A stretch of DNA of 64,000 nt, taken from JBGAPH01 sp046349955 (GTDB taxonomy: Bacteria > Planctomycetota > Planctomycetia > Pirellulales > JBGAPH01). The position numbers were made by a program, and so were the translations under genes. The notes under the pieces are model-generated. The model was not told the origin of the DNA and ran no database searches. It saw only the letters and a program-made list of their open reading frames with translations. Below are positions 8,099 through 17,363 of the stretch, piece after piece. Positions within the stretch are counted from its first letter, which is position 1; each line of letters begins with the position of its first letter. The stretch covers positions 178,283-242,282 of the forward strand of contig JAXMBI010000008.1 of the NCBI GenBank assembly GCA_046349955.1, given 5' to 3'.

Positions 8099-9973
8099 TT
8101 AATGAGAGGCCGGGGGACTGGCGAGCGTGGCGCTCGCCTCCCCCCGCAGTTCGCGTTCGGCCATCGCCCAGAAGTAGACCTCGCGGCCTTCGGGGCGGCC
8201 GTGCTTCTCCCACAAGCAGTAAGCCCGCAGCCGCACGTCATCGGGGTTGACGGCGCGCGGCATGATCCGCGGGACCCGCGGCGCCGGCGGCGATGAGGTC
8301 GTTAACGGTGGAACGGCAGGTCTCGCGGGGGGCTCAGGGGCAGGCGGCTCAGTTCGGTTGGGAACTTCGGCTCCTGGCGGCGTGCTCGGCAATGGGTCGA
8401 GCCAGTCTCGCTTGGCCTCGACGGGTCGCGGCGGACTAGCGGGAACCGGCTTCAGTTCGATCAGCTCCCACGTGCCCATGCTCGGCGTGGGAGCAGGCTG
8501 GAACGCCGGCTCAGGGGCCGGGGGCGGGAGTTCCGGGCCCAAGATTTCGCGGAGTCGCCGCTCGAAGCCCACGACGTCGCGCCCCGCCAAAAGGACGTGC
8601 AAATCGGTGAGCAGACGCGCGTAGAGCCGCACGCGGGCGGCGCGGTCTTGCCGCTGCTCGAGCGAACCTGTGGCCACGGTGCGCGATGCCCGCAGGGCAG
8701 GCCAGCGGCCGCCGAGGGCCTGTTCGATGACCGGCCAGAATTGCTGCTCCAGGTCGGCCTGGCGTTCGGGATCGCGGACCAGTTCATCGAAGGCCACGGC
8801 CTCGCTCAGGAGGGCGAGTTGCGAGTCCTGCCGTTCGAGATCCGCATGTCGCTCGACGATCCGCTGTGCCGCGACCGTGAACCCGGCTTGCCGCTTGGCC
8901 AGTACGTTGGCCACGCCTTTGGCGCTCGCTAGCTCCTTAGCCGTTTCGCCCCGGCCGGAGTGGACCCAGGTGATCGGCGCTGGGAACAAGCCGGCGGCTG
9001 CTTCGACCGCGGCCACTTCGCGCGCCCCGCGCCCCGCGCCCGACCGCAGCAGCAACGTGGCCTCGCGAACTCCGGCAGCGGTCAATTCTTGCCAAAAGTC
9101 GGCCGTGAGCGGAGCGCCGAGCCGGCCTGCTGAACAGACGTTGCGCACTCCGCGGGCTTGCAGCGCCACGACCTCGAGCAGCCCTTCGGCCACGTAGATG
9201 TGCGGCCCGTGGCCGGCTTCAGCGCGTAACGCGACGTCGAGGCCAAAGATCTGTGAGCGTGTGCCGGCCGGCAGCAACAATTGGCGCCCTGGCGCGGTGG
9301 CAGGCGCCTGCCAATCGCGGGCGACCACCGTACTCAGGCGTCCCCAGCGGTCGCGCCAGGGAACGAGCAGGCGTCCGGGGAGCCGCTGGTCTCCGAGCAC
9401 CGCAGACCAACCAATCTCGTCGCTCGAGAAACCGGCCGACCGCAGGCGGGCAAACAGCTCCTGCGGTTCGGGATAGATTCCTAGGGGCCAAGCCGCCACG
9501 TCTCCGTCGTCGACGCCGAAGCGGTCGGCGAGCGCCGCGCGGGCATTCGCCCCGGCAGGAGCGCCCAATTGATGCTGCGCGAGGCCCAGAAACGTTTCGA
9601 ACAGCGAATCCTGGCGAAACTGCAAGTAGGCTGCGAAGAGGTCGTAGGGAGGGACCCGCTGCACGTCGAGGGAGTCTTCGAGCCCGAGCAGCTGGGCCAG
9701 GCGGTCGACCGCCTCGAGGAACTCGCCAGCCGACGCCGGCAACCGGCCACTGAACGAGGCCAGCCAGCTATGAGCGCCGCCAGCCGCGTCGACGAAGCCC
9801 CAAGGCTGGAAACAGGTTCGGGCCCGCTCGCCGCTCACGCCGCGCCAGCCAAAGTCGGCGGCCCGCCAGGCCGAGGCGGGATCGAGTTGGTCGAGCCGCT
9901 CAAACGCCGTCGGCAGAAGCTGACGCTGATAGAAGTCGGTCAGGCTGTTCTCGGGCCAAGCCGTGGAGCTCAT
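8099..9973 (-). CDS. DnaG-primase-like protein with degenerate Toprim domain
   Basis: A 624-residue protein. Residues 150-330 resemble the catalytic core of bacterial primase: RLLVPWRDRWGRLSTVVARDW matches the strand pair before the Toprim domain, and VAEGLLEVVALQARGV (about residue 260) matches the Toprim glutamate motif EGxxDxxxL. The second Toprim motif, normally DxD, reads LLLRSGAGRGA, so both metal-binding aspartates are missing. There is no CHC2 zinc-binding motif at the N-terminus. Residues 340-480 are helical, and 480-560 are a Pro/Ala-rich linker before a conserved C-terminal block (DDVRLRAYCLWEKHG). Likely a non-catalytic nucleic-acid protein; not the housekeeping primase. Confidence 0.55.
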   Translation of the reverse strand: MSSTAWPENSLTDFYQRQLLPTAFERLDQLDPASAWRAADFGWRGVSGERARTCFQPWGFVDAAGGAHSWLASFSGRLPASAGEFLEAVDRLAQLLGLEDSLDVQRVPPYDLFAAYLQFRQDSLFETFLGLAQHQLGAPAGANARAALADRFGVDDGDVAAWPLGIYPEPQELFARLRSAGFSSDEIGWSAVLGDQRLPGRLLVPWRDRWGRLSTVVARDWQAPATAPGRQLLLPAGTRSQIFGLDVALRAEAGHGPHIYVAEGLLEVVALQARGVRNVCSAGRLGAPLTADFWQELTAAGVREATLLLRSGAGRGAREVAAVEAAAGLFPAPITWVHSGRGETAKELASAKGVANVLAKRQAGFTVAAQRIVERHADLERQDSQLALLSEAVAFDELVRDPERQADLEQQFWPVIEQALGGRWPALRASRTVATGSLEQRQDRAARVRLYARLLTDLHVLLAGRDVVGFERRLREILGPELPPPAPEPAFQPAPTPSMGTWELIELKPVPASPPRPVEAKRDWLDPLPSTPPGAEVPNRTEPPAPEPPARPAVPPLTTSSPPAPRVPRIMPRAVNPDDVRLRAYCLWEKHGRPEGREVYFWAMAERELRGEASATLASPPASH

Positions 9974-10513
9974 CGGGGCGACTCGGGAGTCTGCGGAAAA
10001 CGGGAGAGTTTACGCAGACGCTAAACATAACCCCGCTGCGCGGTTCGCGACAATGCAGTCCGAGGTCTTGTCCGTCCTCACCGCCGGCGGGCCGCCGTTT
10101 CGCACCGCTCCGATCGCGCGGCCGCCGGTGGCTTTGCCGATGGCGGGCGGGAGAATCGAGCAGAGGGGAAGTGCCGGCCGAAAAGGTGTATTGGTTTGTC
10201 CCGAGTGGAGCGAGTCGGCAACGAGTTCCGTTGCTCCTTACGGCACGACCATACGATGCAACCTATTTGGAATATTAAGTTTGCGATCGATAGCCCAGTG
10301 CTGTGAGCGGCGCGGCTAGGCTGGGGCCGTGCATCGTCGCGCCAGGGTCCGTCCTGCCCGGACCATAGCGAACGGGCGGTTAACTTTCTATAAATTACCT
10401 GATCTATCGCCAGAGACTTCGAGCTGTTGCTCGGTATTCGACCCTCCCTTGAGTTTTGCAGCCCGCGCGGCCGTTTGGGTCCGCCCGGACTGTCCCCGGA
10501 AGAGGAATTCGCA
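9974..10513. other. 540-base divergent intergenic region
   Basis: Separates the divergent primase-like and acyl-ligase fusion genes. It is locally AT-richer than its surroundings (10258-10280 and 10380-10400). A TATAAAT at 10389-10395 could be a -10 box for the fusion gene, but no good -35 was found. A six-base inverted repeat GCAACG/CGTTGC lies near 10213-10229. No gene is supported. Confidence 0.4.
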
Positions 10514-13500
10514 GTGCATCAGGATCAGTTGCCGGGTTCGTTCTTTGGGCCGTCCAACTTGGTGGATCTGCTTCGTCACCGCGCGGCGCACCAAGGGGCC
10601 GATCGGGCGTTTTCCTACCTGGTCGACGGCGAGAACGAAGAGCAAACCATCAGTTACCACGAGCTCGACCGCCAAGCCCGGGCGATTGCCGCCTGGTTGC
10701 AAGCGCGGAATCTCTCGGGCGAGCGTGCGCTGCTGCTGTATCCGGCCGGGCTCGAGTTCATCGCGGCCTTCTTCGGCTGCCTGTACGCCGGGGTGGTGGC
10801 GGTTCCCGCGTATCCGCCGCGGCGGAACCGATCGATGAACCGCATCGAGGCGATCGTCGAAGACGCCGAAGCCAAGGTGGCCCTGACGATGTCGTCGGTT
10901 TTCGACCGCAACGCCGACATGGTCAACAGCACGCCCGACCTGGCGCGGTTGCAATGGCTCTGCACCGACACGCTCTCCGACGGCGCCGAAAAGACCTGGC
11001 TCCCCCCCGACGTGCATGGAGACACGCTGGCGTTCCTGCAGTACACCTCGGGGAGCACCGGCACGCCCAAGGGGGTGATGCTCAGCCACGCGAACCTGAT
11101 CCACAACTCGGCGCTGATCTGCTACGCCTTCGAGCACACGCGCTCAGGCGTGGGAGTGTTCTGGCTGCCCAGTTACCACGACATGGGGCTCATCGGCGGC
11201 ATTCTGCAGCCCATGTACTACGGGCGGCCGAACGTGCTCATGTCGCCGATGTCGTTTCTGCAGCGGCCCTTCCGCTGGCTGCAGGCAATCAGCAAGCACC
11301 GGGGCACCGTGAGCGGCGGGCCTAACTTCGCGTATGAGCTGTGTGTGCAAAAGGTCACGCCCGAGCAGCGCGACTCGCTGGACCTCAGCACGTGGACCTT
11401 GGCCTTCAACGGGGCTGAGCCAATTCGGTCGGAAACGCTCGAGCAATTCGCCAAGATGTTCGAGCCCTGCGGCTTCCGCCGCGAGGCGTTCTACCCGTGC
11501 TACGGACTGGCTGAGTCGACGCTGATCGTTTCCGGCGGCCTCAAGGCCAAGCCGCCCGTCGTTCGCTCCTTCGACGCCGAAGCGCTCGAGAACAATCGCG
11601 CGACCGAGGTGTTGGGGGACGAAGAAGGGGGCCGCGAGCTCGTCGGTTGCGGCGGCAGCCTGCTCGATCAACGGGTGCTCATCGTCGACCCAGAGACGCA
11701 AACCCGCGTGCCCGACGACCGCATCGGCGAAATCTGGGTCTCAGGGCCCAGCGTGGCCCAAGGCTACTGGCGGCGCCCCGAGGAATCGAAGCACACCTTC
11801 GACGCCCATCTCCAGGACACGGGCGAGGGGCCGTTCTTGCGCACAGGCGACCTGGGCTTCTTGCTCGACGACGAGCTATTCGTCACCGGGCGGCTCAAGG
11901 ACCTGATCATCATTCGCGGCTTGAACCACTACCCGCAGGACATCGAGCGGACGGTGGAGCAGAGCCACCCCAGCCTGCGGGCGTCGAGCGGCGCGGCCTG
12001 CACGGTGGAGATCGACGGCCGCGAGCGGCTGGTGATCGTGCAGGAGATCGAGCGCCGCAAGGATCAAGAAGCGCCGGCCATGCTCGAGGCCATCCGCCGC
12101 GCCGTGGCCGCGGAGCATGATTTGCAGGCCGAAGCCATCGTGCTGCTGGCCGCGGGCAGCATTCCCAAGACCTCGAGCGGCAAGATCCAGCGGCATGCCT
12201 GCCGCCAGGGTTTCTTGGACGGCAGCCTCGAGTCGGTGGCCACGTGGAAGGCGTGGGACGCTGCGGCCAAGGCCGAGGCGGCCAAGCCGGCCGCGCTGAA
12301 CGGAGCGGCGGCTCATGAGCCAGCCCCGCGCGCGGCGACCGCCGTGCCGGTCAGCCCCCGCCCGGCGGCCACCGAGATCGTGCTCGAAGAGGTTCGCAAG
12401 GTCGCCAAGGAACGCGCCTCGGGCATGACGCTCGACAGCTCGATCACCGAGCTGGGGCTCGATTCCCTCGAGCGGATGGAGATCGTAGCGGCGCTCGAAG
12501 ACCGCTTCGGCGCCCGCTTCCCCGAGCACGTGCTCACCGAGATGGAAACCTGCCGCGAGGTGATTCACGCGGTCGAAACCTACCTGCTCTCCGGTTCTCC
12601 CGCCAAGCATGCCCGCGAAGCCCAATCGATCACCCCCGAGGTGTACGACGTCAATCGCTTCCCGGAAGTGGTGAAGATGGCCGAGTTGCTTGCCGGCTTC
12701 GACGTGCTCGGCATCCCCAACCCCTACTTCGGCGCCTACGAAGGCAAGGTGCGCGACACCGCGCAACTGAACGGCCGTGAGCTGATCAACTTTTCGAGCT
12801 ACAACTACCTGGGCATGGCGGGGGACCCCGAAGTCTCGCGGGCGGCCCAGGAGGCGATTGGCCGCTACGGCACGAGCGCCTCGGCGAGCCGGCTCGTGTC
12901 GGGCGAACGGCCGATCCATCGCGAGCTCGAGGCGATGATCCAGTCGTTCATCGGCACCGAGGCTGCGATCGCGCTGGTGGGCGGGCACTCCACCAACGAG
13001 TCGGTGCTGGGGCACATGTTTGGCCCGGGCGACATGATTCTGCACGACAGCCTGTCCCACAACAGCATTGTGGAAGGGGCCAAGCTTTCCGGCGCTCGGC
13101 GCCGCCCGTTCCCGCACAACGATTGGCGCGCGGCCGAGGAGATTTTGGCCAATCACCGCAGCGAGTATCGCCGCGTCTGCATCGTCATCGAAGGCGTCTA
13201 CAGCATGGACGGCGACATCGCCGATCTGCCGGCCTTCATCGAGCTCAAGAAGCGGCATCACTGCCTGCTCTACATCGACGAGGCGCACTCGCTGGGCGTG
13301 CTTGGCGCGCACGGCCGCGGCATCGGCGAGCACTTTGGCGTGAACCCCCGCGACGTTGACTTCTGGATGGGCACGCTCAGCAAAACGCTGGGCAACGTGG
13401 GGGGCTACATCGCCAGCACGCGGGCCCTGGTGCAGTACCTGAAGTACACCACGCCTGGCTTCGTGTTCGCGGCCTCGCTGCCGCCTCCGTCGGCGGCGGG

Positions 13501-13909
13501 GGCGTTGCGGGCCCTGCAGTTGATCGAGGACGAGCCCGAGCGCGTGGCGAAGCTGCACGAGAACAGCCGGCTGTTCCTGAACGGGGCTCGCCAGGCCGGC
13601 CTGAACACCGGCCTCAGCCATGGCACGGCCGTGGTGCCGGTGATCACCGGCAACTCGCACGCGGCGCTGCTCCTGTCGCACGCGTTGCGGAACGAGGGAA
13701 TCAACGTGCAGCCGATTCTACACCCGGCGGTCGAAGAGCGGGCGGCACGGCTGCGGTTCTTCATCTCCTCGGCCCATTCGACCGAGCAGATTCGCTACAC
13801 GCTCGATAAGCTGATCGACGCCTGGAACAAGCTGCAGCGCGGCGAGTTGCACCGCGTGCCGGAAACGCTCGGCAGCGTGCGGATCGAAAAGGCGATGAGC
13901 CGGCGGTAG
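10514..13909 (+). CDS. fatty acyl-AMP ligase / acyl carrier / alpha-oxoamine synthase fusion
   Basis: A 1131-residue three-part enzyme. Residues 1-590 form an acyl-AMP ligase (adenylation core YTSGSTGTPKGVMLSH at 177-192, then GDLGFLLDDELFVTGRLKDL split over the hinge). Residues 620-690 form a carrier domain with the phosphopantetheine serine Ser651 in LGLDSLERME. Residues 725-1125 form a PLP fold-type I alpha-oxoamine synthase with D922-E-A-H and the Schiff-base Lys957 in GTLSKTLGNVGGY, closer in that motif to serine palmitoyltransferase than to BioF. Predicted role: activate a fatty acid, load it on the carrier and condense it with an amino acid, releasing CO2, to give a 3-keto-amine. GTG 10514 follows GGAAGAGG; the frame is open from 10427. 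It stands alone. Confidence 0.8.
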   Translation: MHQDQLPGSFFGPSNLVDLLRHRAAHQGADRAFSYLVDGENEEQTISYHELDRQARAIAAWLQARNLSGERALLLYPAGLEFIAAFFGCLYAGVVAVPAYPPRRNRSMNRIEAIVEDAEAKVALTMSSVFDRNADMVNSTPDLARLQWLCTDTLSDGAEKTWLPPDVHGDTLAFLQYTSGSTGTPKGVMLSHANLIHNSALICYAFEHTRSGVGVFWLPSYHDMGLIGGILQPMYYGRPNVLMSPMSFLQRPFRWLQAISKHRGTVSGGPNFAYELCVQKVTPEQRDSLDLSTWTLAFNGAEPIRSETLEQFAKMFEPCGFRREAFYPCYGLAESTLIVSGGLKAKPPVVRSFDAEALENNRATEVLGDEEGGRELVGCGGSLLDQRVLIVDPETQTRVPDDRIGEIWVSGPSVAQGYWRRPEESKHTFDAHLQDTGEGPFLRTGDLGFLLDDELFVTGRLKDLIIIRGLNHYPQDIERTVEQSHPSLRASSGAACTVEIDGRERLVIVQEIERRKDQEAPAMLEAIRRAVAAEHDLQAEAIVLLAAGSIPKTSSGKIQRHACRQGFLDGSLESVATWKAWDAAAKAEAAKPAALNGAAAHEPAPRAATAVPVSPRPAATEIVLEEVRKVAKERASGMTLDSSITELGLDSLERMEIVAALEDRFGARFPEHVLTEMETCREVIHAVETYLLSGSPAKHAREAQSITPEVYDVNRFPEVVKMAELLAGFDVLGIPNPYFGAYEGKVRDTAQLNGRELINFSSYNYLGMAGDPEVSRAAQEAIGRYGTSASASRLVSGERPIHRELEAMIQSFIGTEAAIALVGGHSTNESVLGHMFGPGDMILHDSLSHNSIVEGAKLSGARRRPFPHNDWRAAEEILANHRSEYRRVCIVIEGVYSMDGDIADLPAFIELKKRHHCLLYIDEAHSLGVLGAHGRGIGEHFGVNPRDVDFWMGTLSKTLGNVGGYIASTRALVQYLKYTTPGFVFAASLPPPSAAGALRALQLIEDEPERVAKLHENSRLFLNGARQAGLNTGLSHGTAVVPVITGNSHAALLLSHALRNEGINVQPILHPAVEERAARLRFFISSAHSTEQIRYTLDKLIDAWNKLQRGELHRVPETLGSVRIEKAMSRR

Positions 13910-13936
13910 GCAACGCCCCGAATGCCGTACCGGGGT

Positions 13937-13960
13937 GGCTCGGGTCGAGCAACGCGAGCC
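13937..13960. terminator. hairpin between convergent genes
   Basis: GGCTCG (13937-13942) pairs with CGAGCC (13955-13960) around a 12-base loop, in the 79-base gap between the convergent fusion gene and TPR gene. No T-run follows on either side, so this may act as a two-way terminator or be a copy of a dispersed planctomycete palindrome. Confidence 0.35.
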
Positions 13961-13988
13961 CCCAGCACGACCGTGACGAAACTAGGCC

Positions 13989-15815
13989 TTAGCGGGCGTC
14001 CGGAGGGGGCGAGTCCTCGGGCTTCGGCTCCTTGGCCCCCTCGTCGCCAGGCTTGTCGGCGTCCTCAGCCTTCTCGGCATCGGTCTGATCGGCGCCCGCG
14101 TCCGGCTTGTCTTTCGCCTCGTCGGCGTTCGTAGCCGGCGTGTCCTTCGCCTCATTGTCATCGGCGTCATCTTGGCTCGCCGCGGGCTCGACGGCCACGC
14201 TCGGGTCGTCGACCGGCGCCTCGGCCTCGGCCACTTCCTGCAGCTCGCGCCAGGGCTTCTTTTCTTCGTACGAGGCGAGCTCTTTGCCAAGCTGGTCTTC
14301 GAGCCGGCCCTCGCTCTTGCCCACATCGACCGCTTTCTGAGACCATTCCTTGGCCCGGTCGAAGTCGCCCGCTTCGGCGTAGGCCGCGGCGAGCGTGCTC
14401 AGGATATGGGCGGCTTGGAACTTGCTCAGCTCGGCGGCTTGAGTGGCCAGTTCGATCGAGCGCTTGCCGTTGCGGACTTCATCTTTGGGCGAAGTGGCCA
14501 GCACCCAGGCGAAGTTGTTGAGCATCTCTTGGTCGTCGGGCTTGATCTTGGTGGCGGCCTCGTAGTCCGTCACCGCCTCGGAGTGCTTGCCGATGTTCAG
14601 GTAGGCGTCGGCTCGCCCGCGGAGCGATTGCCAGCTCTTGGGGTCCTTGGCGAGCAGTTCGTCGTAGATGGCGATCGCTTTGCGCGGCTGCTTGGCGGCG
14701 GTGTAGAACCGCGCCAACTGCACGCCGACCTCGTTGCTTTGCGGCGCGATCTTGCGCAACTGCTCGAAGTCCTCGATCGCCTTGCCCCACAGCCCGCCTT
14801 GGGCGGCGATTTGGGCATGCAGCAAGCGCACGTCGGCCGCATCGGGGCGAGCCTTGATCAGAACCTCCAGGTCCGCAAGCGCCGCCGCCCGGTCTCCCTG
14901 CTCTTGATGGATGCCGGAGCGCACGAGCAACGCCGCCGGCAGGTTCGGCTCGAGCCGCAGGGCCTCGTTCACATCAACGAGGGCTTTCTCCCACGCCTTC
15001 TGCGCCGCGTATACCCGGGCACGCTGCAGCCGGGCCACGGGCGACTCCGGGGCGAGTTCGACGAGGCGATCGAACTGGGCGAGCGCTTCGTCGAATTTCT
15101 TCTCGAGCGTCAACGTCATTCCCACGGCGTTCAGCGAGTCGACGTCCTCCGGGTCGATTTCGAGCGCCCGTTCGAAGTCTTGCAGCGCTTCGGCCAGCTT
15201 CCCCTGCGCGAGCAGCACTTGGCCCCGCGCCCGCAATACCTCGATATCGCCGGGCACGAGCCGCACGGCTTCGTTCAGATCGTTCAACTGCTCGTCGGGC
15301 TTGTTCGAGAGCGCTGCCCGCATGGCCAGGGCCTTGGCCTTCGACTCGGGCTCGTCGGCCGCCAGGCGCACGGATTCGTCGATCGCCTTGCGGGCCCGTT
15401 CGCGGTCGCCCCCGGGGAGCATCAGCAGCCGGGCCAGCAGGCGGTGGGCCATTTCCAGCTCGCTCTGGGCGGCGATCGCTTGCTCGAGGTCGGAGACCGC
15501 CATCTGGCGGTAGTTGGCCCAGTTCTGGTTGGGCGGGTTGCGGTCGAAGATCTGCTGGCTGAAGATCGTGGCCCGCTGCAGCAGCGAGGCGGCCAGCAAC
15601 TCGTTGGCGAAGGCCTTGTTCGAGTCGTCGAGTCCCTTCTCGAGCGCCCGCTGGGCCAGCTTGATGACGTTGCCGAGATCTTCGAGATTCTCGGCCGAAA
15701 GCTTGGCTTCGGTGGCCTCATCGAGATCGGCCTGGCCCTCGTTGGCCGCCCGCACGGGAGCGGAGGCAAACACGAGGCACAAAGCCAGGAGCGGGGAAAA
15801 CCACACGGCACGCAT
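13989..15815 (-). CDS. secreted tetratricopeptide-repeat protein
   Basis: A 608-residue protein with a signal peptide (residues 1-23, ending APVRA) and about ten TPR units between residues 60 and 500; repeat cores such as EALQDFERALEIDPEDVDSL and KALVDVNEALRLEPNLPAAL show the W/L-G-Y-A-F-A-P pattern. From about 520 to the end it is an acidic, low-complexity Ala/Asp/Glu/Lys tail (DEAKDKPDAGADQTDAEKAE), probably unstructured. ATG 15815 follows GAAGGAG, which decides the start over the upstream ATG at 15857. Likely a periplasmic scaffold; partners unknown. Confidence 0.8.
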   Translation of the reverse strand: MRAVWFSPLLALCLVFASAPVRAANEGQADLDEATEAKLSAENLEDLGNVIKLAQRALEKGLDDSNKAFANELLAASLLQRATIFSQQIFDRNPPNQNWANYRQMAVSDLEQAIAAQSELEMAHRLLARLLMLPGGDRERARKAIDESVRLAADEPESKAKALAMRAALSNKPDEQLNDLNEAVRLVPGDIEVLRARGQVLLAQGKLAEALQDFERALEIDPEDVDSLNAVGMTLTLEKKFDEALAQFDRLVELAPESPVARLQRARVYAAQKAWEKALVDVNEALRLEPNLPAALLVRSGIHQEQGDRAAALADLEVLIKARPDAADVRLLHAQIAAQGGLWGKAIEDFEQLRKIAPQSNEVGVQLARFYTAAKQPRKAIAIYDELLAKDPKSWQSLRGRADAYLNIGKHSEAVTDYEAATKIKPDDQEMLNNFAWVLATSPKDEVRNGKRSIELATQAAELSKFQAAHILSTLAAAYAEAGDFDRAKEWSQKAVDVGKSEGRLEDQLGKELASYEEKKPWRELQEVAEAEAPVDDPSVAVEPAASQDDADDNEAKDTPATNADEAKDKPDAGADQTDAEKAEDADKPGDEGAKEPKPEDSPPPDAR

Positions 15816-16028
15816 CGCCAATCTCCTTCGTCGCGGCCCGCTCGCAAGGGGGGCCAACGGATCGGGGGTCTGTCAAAAGACGACAATCAGGCAGGCTTGT
15901 TCGCTTGCCTAGATTATGACGACCTACGCCAACCCACGCTATGCGGGATTTTGGGGACCGCTGGGGGCGGGCCGCCCTTTTGTCGCTGAGCGTCCACTCG
16001 AAGGGTCTTACGGGCTAGCGCGAGTGGT

Positions 16029-17241
16029 TCAAAAGCGGCGGTAAACGATCACGTTCGGTACGGCCGCCTGGAAGGCCGAGAGGCCGGCGGGGGAAACGTG
16101 CGGACAGTCGATTACCCATACCGCGTTCAACGCAGGAAAGCGGTTGAGCCGGAGCAGGCCTTGATCAGAGATCAAAGTCCCGCTGGCAGCAATCGTTTGC
16201 AGTTGGGGCAAGGTGGTGAGGCGGTCGAGACCAGCGTCGGTGATTGGGTTGTGGGAAATCCAGAGTTCCGCAAGTGCCGGGAAGTCCGAAAGACTGCCGA
16301 GCGTGGCGTCGGAGATCTGGGTGTCGTTGAGATAAAGCATTCTCAGCCCAGGGAGGGACCGGAGCGCGTCGAGCGACTCGCCATTGACCTGGGTTCCGGT
16401 CAGAGACAGCTGTTCCAGGCCTTCGCATGCGACCCAACCCAGTGCGGAGTCCTGAATCCGTAACCCGAGTATGGCTAAGATTCAGGATTCGCAGACCAGG
16501 CAACGCAGCCAGATGCTCGAGTCCTTCGTCTTCGGTCGGTGTTGCCCCCAACTCAAGGTCGCAAAGGGAAGCTAACGGACGCAAATGCCGAAGGCCGGGA
16601 CCATGAATTTGCGTCCCTTCGAGGTAGAGCCTCTCCAGCGACTTCAGACCTGCCAGACTCGTCAAACCATTGTCGGTCACGCGAGTATCGTTGAGGCTCA
16701 GCCAATGGATTGGCAAGCCGCGAAGATGGACCAAGCCGTGATCGCCAATCGCAGTCCTGCTGAGATTGAGCGACTGCAGATTCGACAGTCGACGGACGAA
16801 CACGAGTTGGGAGTCCTCGACATCCGACCCCGCGAAATGTATCTCGCGCAATTCCGACAGTTTGCTCCAGGCCGTTAGATTGCCCCCCTGCAGGCGGCAG
16901 TTGTGGAGGTTGAGCGCTCGCAACTTCGTTAGCCGCGCGAGGCTTGCAACATCGGAACTGCTGAGTGTTCTCCCCTCGATCGCGATCCGCTCAACCGCTG
17001 CCCACCAATGGATGCTGGTCAGGCCTAACATCCACGCGGGCACACTTGGAGCGCTCGCACCCACATCGGTTCGCTCGTAGTCGTAGACTACTTCTCCTCC
17101 AAGACGCAGGACGAGGGCCACGGCGCGCTCCTGATTGCGCACCTGGTTTGCCTGCCAGGCGATCCCCAGGGCCATGAGGGTGATCGCGGCGAATAGCCCG
17201 CGAAGGCTATATCGCGTCAAGCGTCCGAACGGGGAGCGCAT
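16029..17241 (-). pseudogene. leucine-rich-repeat protein, frameshifted
   Basis: The N-terminal part (17241 down to about 16450) encodes one membrane helix (RYSLRGLFAAITLMALGIAW) then GGEVVYDYE, a signature of planctomycete LRR proteins, and some eight 24-residue repeats (LNLSRTAIGDHGLVHLRGLP). Around 16444-16458 the frame breaks: the original frame runs on as non-repeat sequence, while the LRR pattern resumes one frame over (VACEGLEQLSLTGTQVNG, then LYLNDTQISDATL) and ends at 16029. Restoring the frame gives one protein of about 403 residues. Either a natural indel or a sequencing error. Confidence 0.7.
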
Positions 17242-17363
17242 CAGAGTAAGCCCCGAAAGGGCATTAGGGCCTCGCCTGAGCCAAGGTGGCGCGCGACCTC
17301 ACCGCCACCTGCGGCAAAGCCCGGTTGAGCGCGCTCACGCCGGCGCCCGTGACCTGGGGGCAA

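Noticed and set aside
9963..10319. 118-codon plus-strand frame upstream of the fusion gene
   Set aside because: Overlaps the start of the primase-like gene and has no recognisable content.
11876..13681. 601-codon minus-strand frame opposite the acyl-ligase fusion
   Set aside because: Arg/Ala/Gly/His-rich shadow of the fusion gene with no domain.
14172..15989. 605-codon plus-strand frame opposite the TPR gene
   Set aside because: The TPR pattern, signal peptide and ribosome site are all on the minus strand; the plus-strand frame is a shadow.
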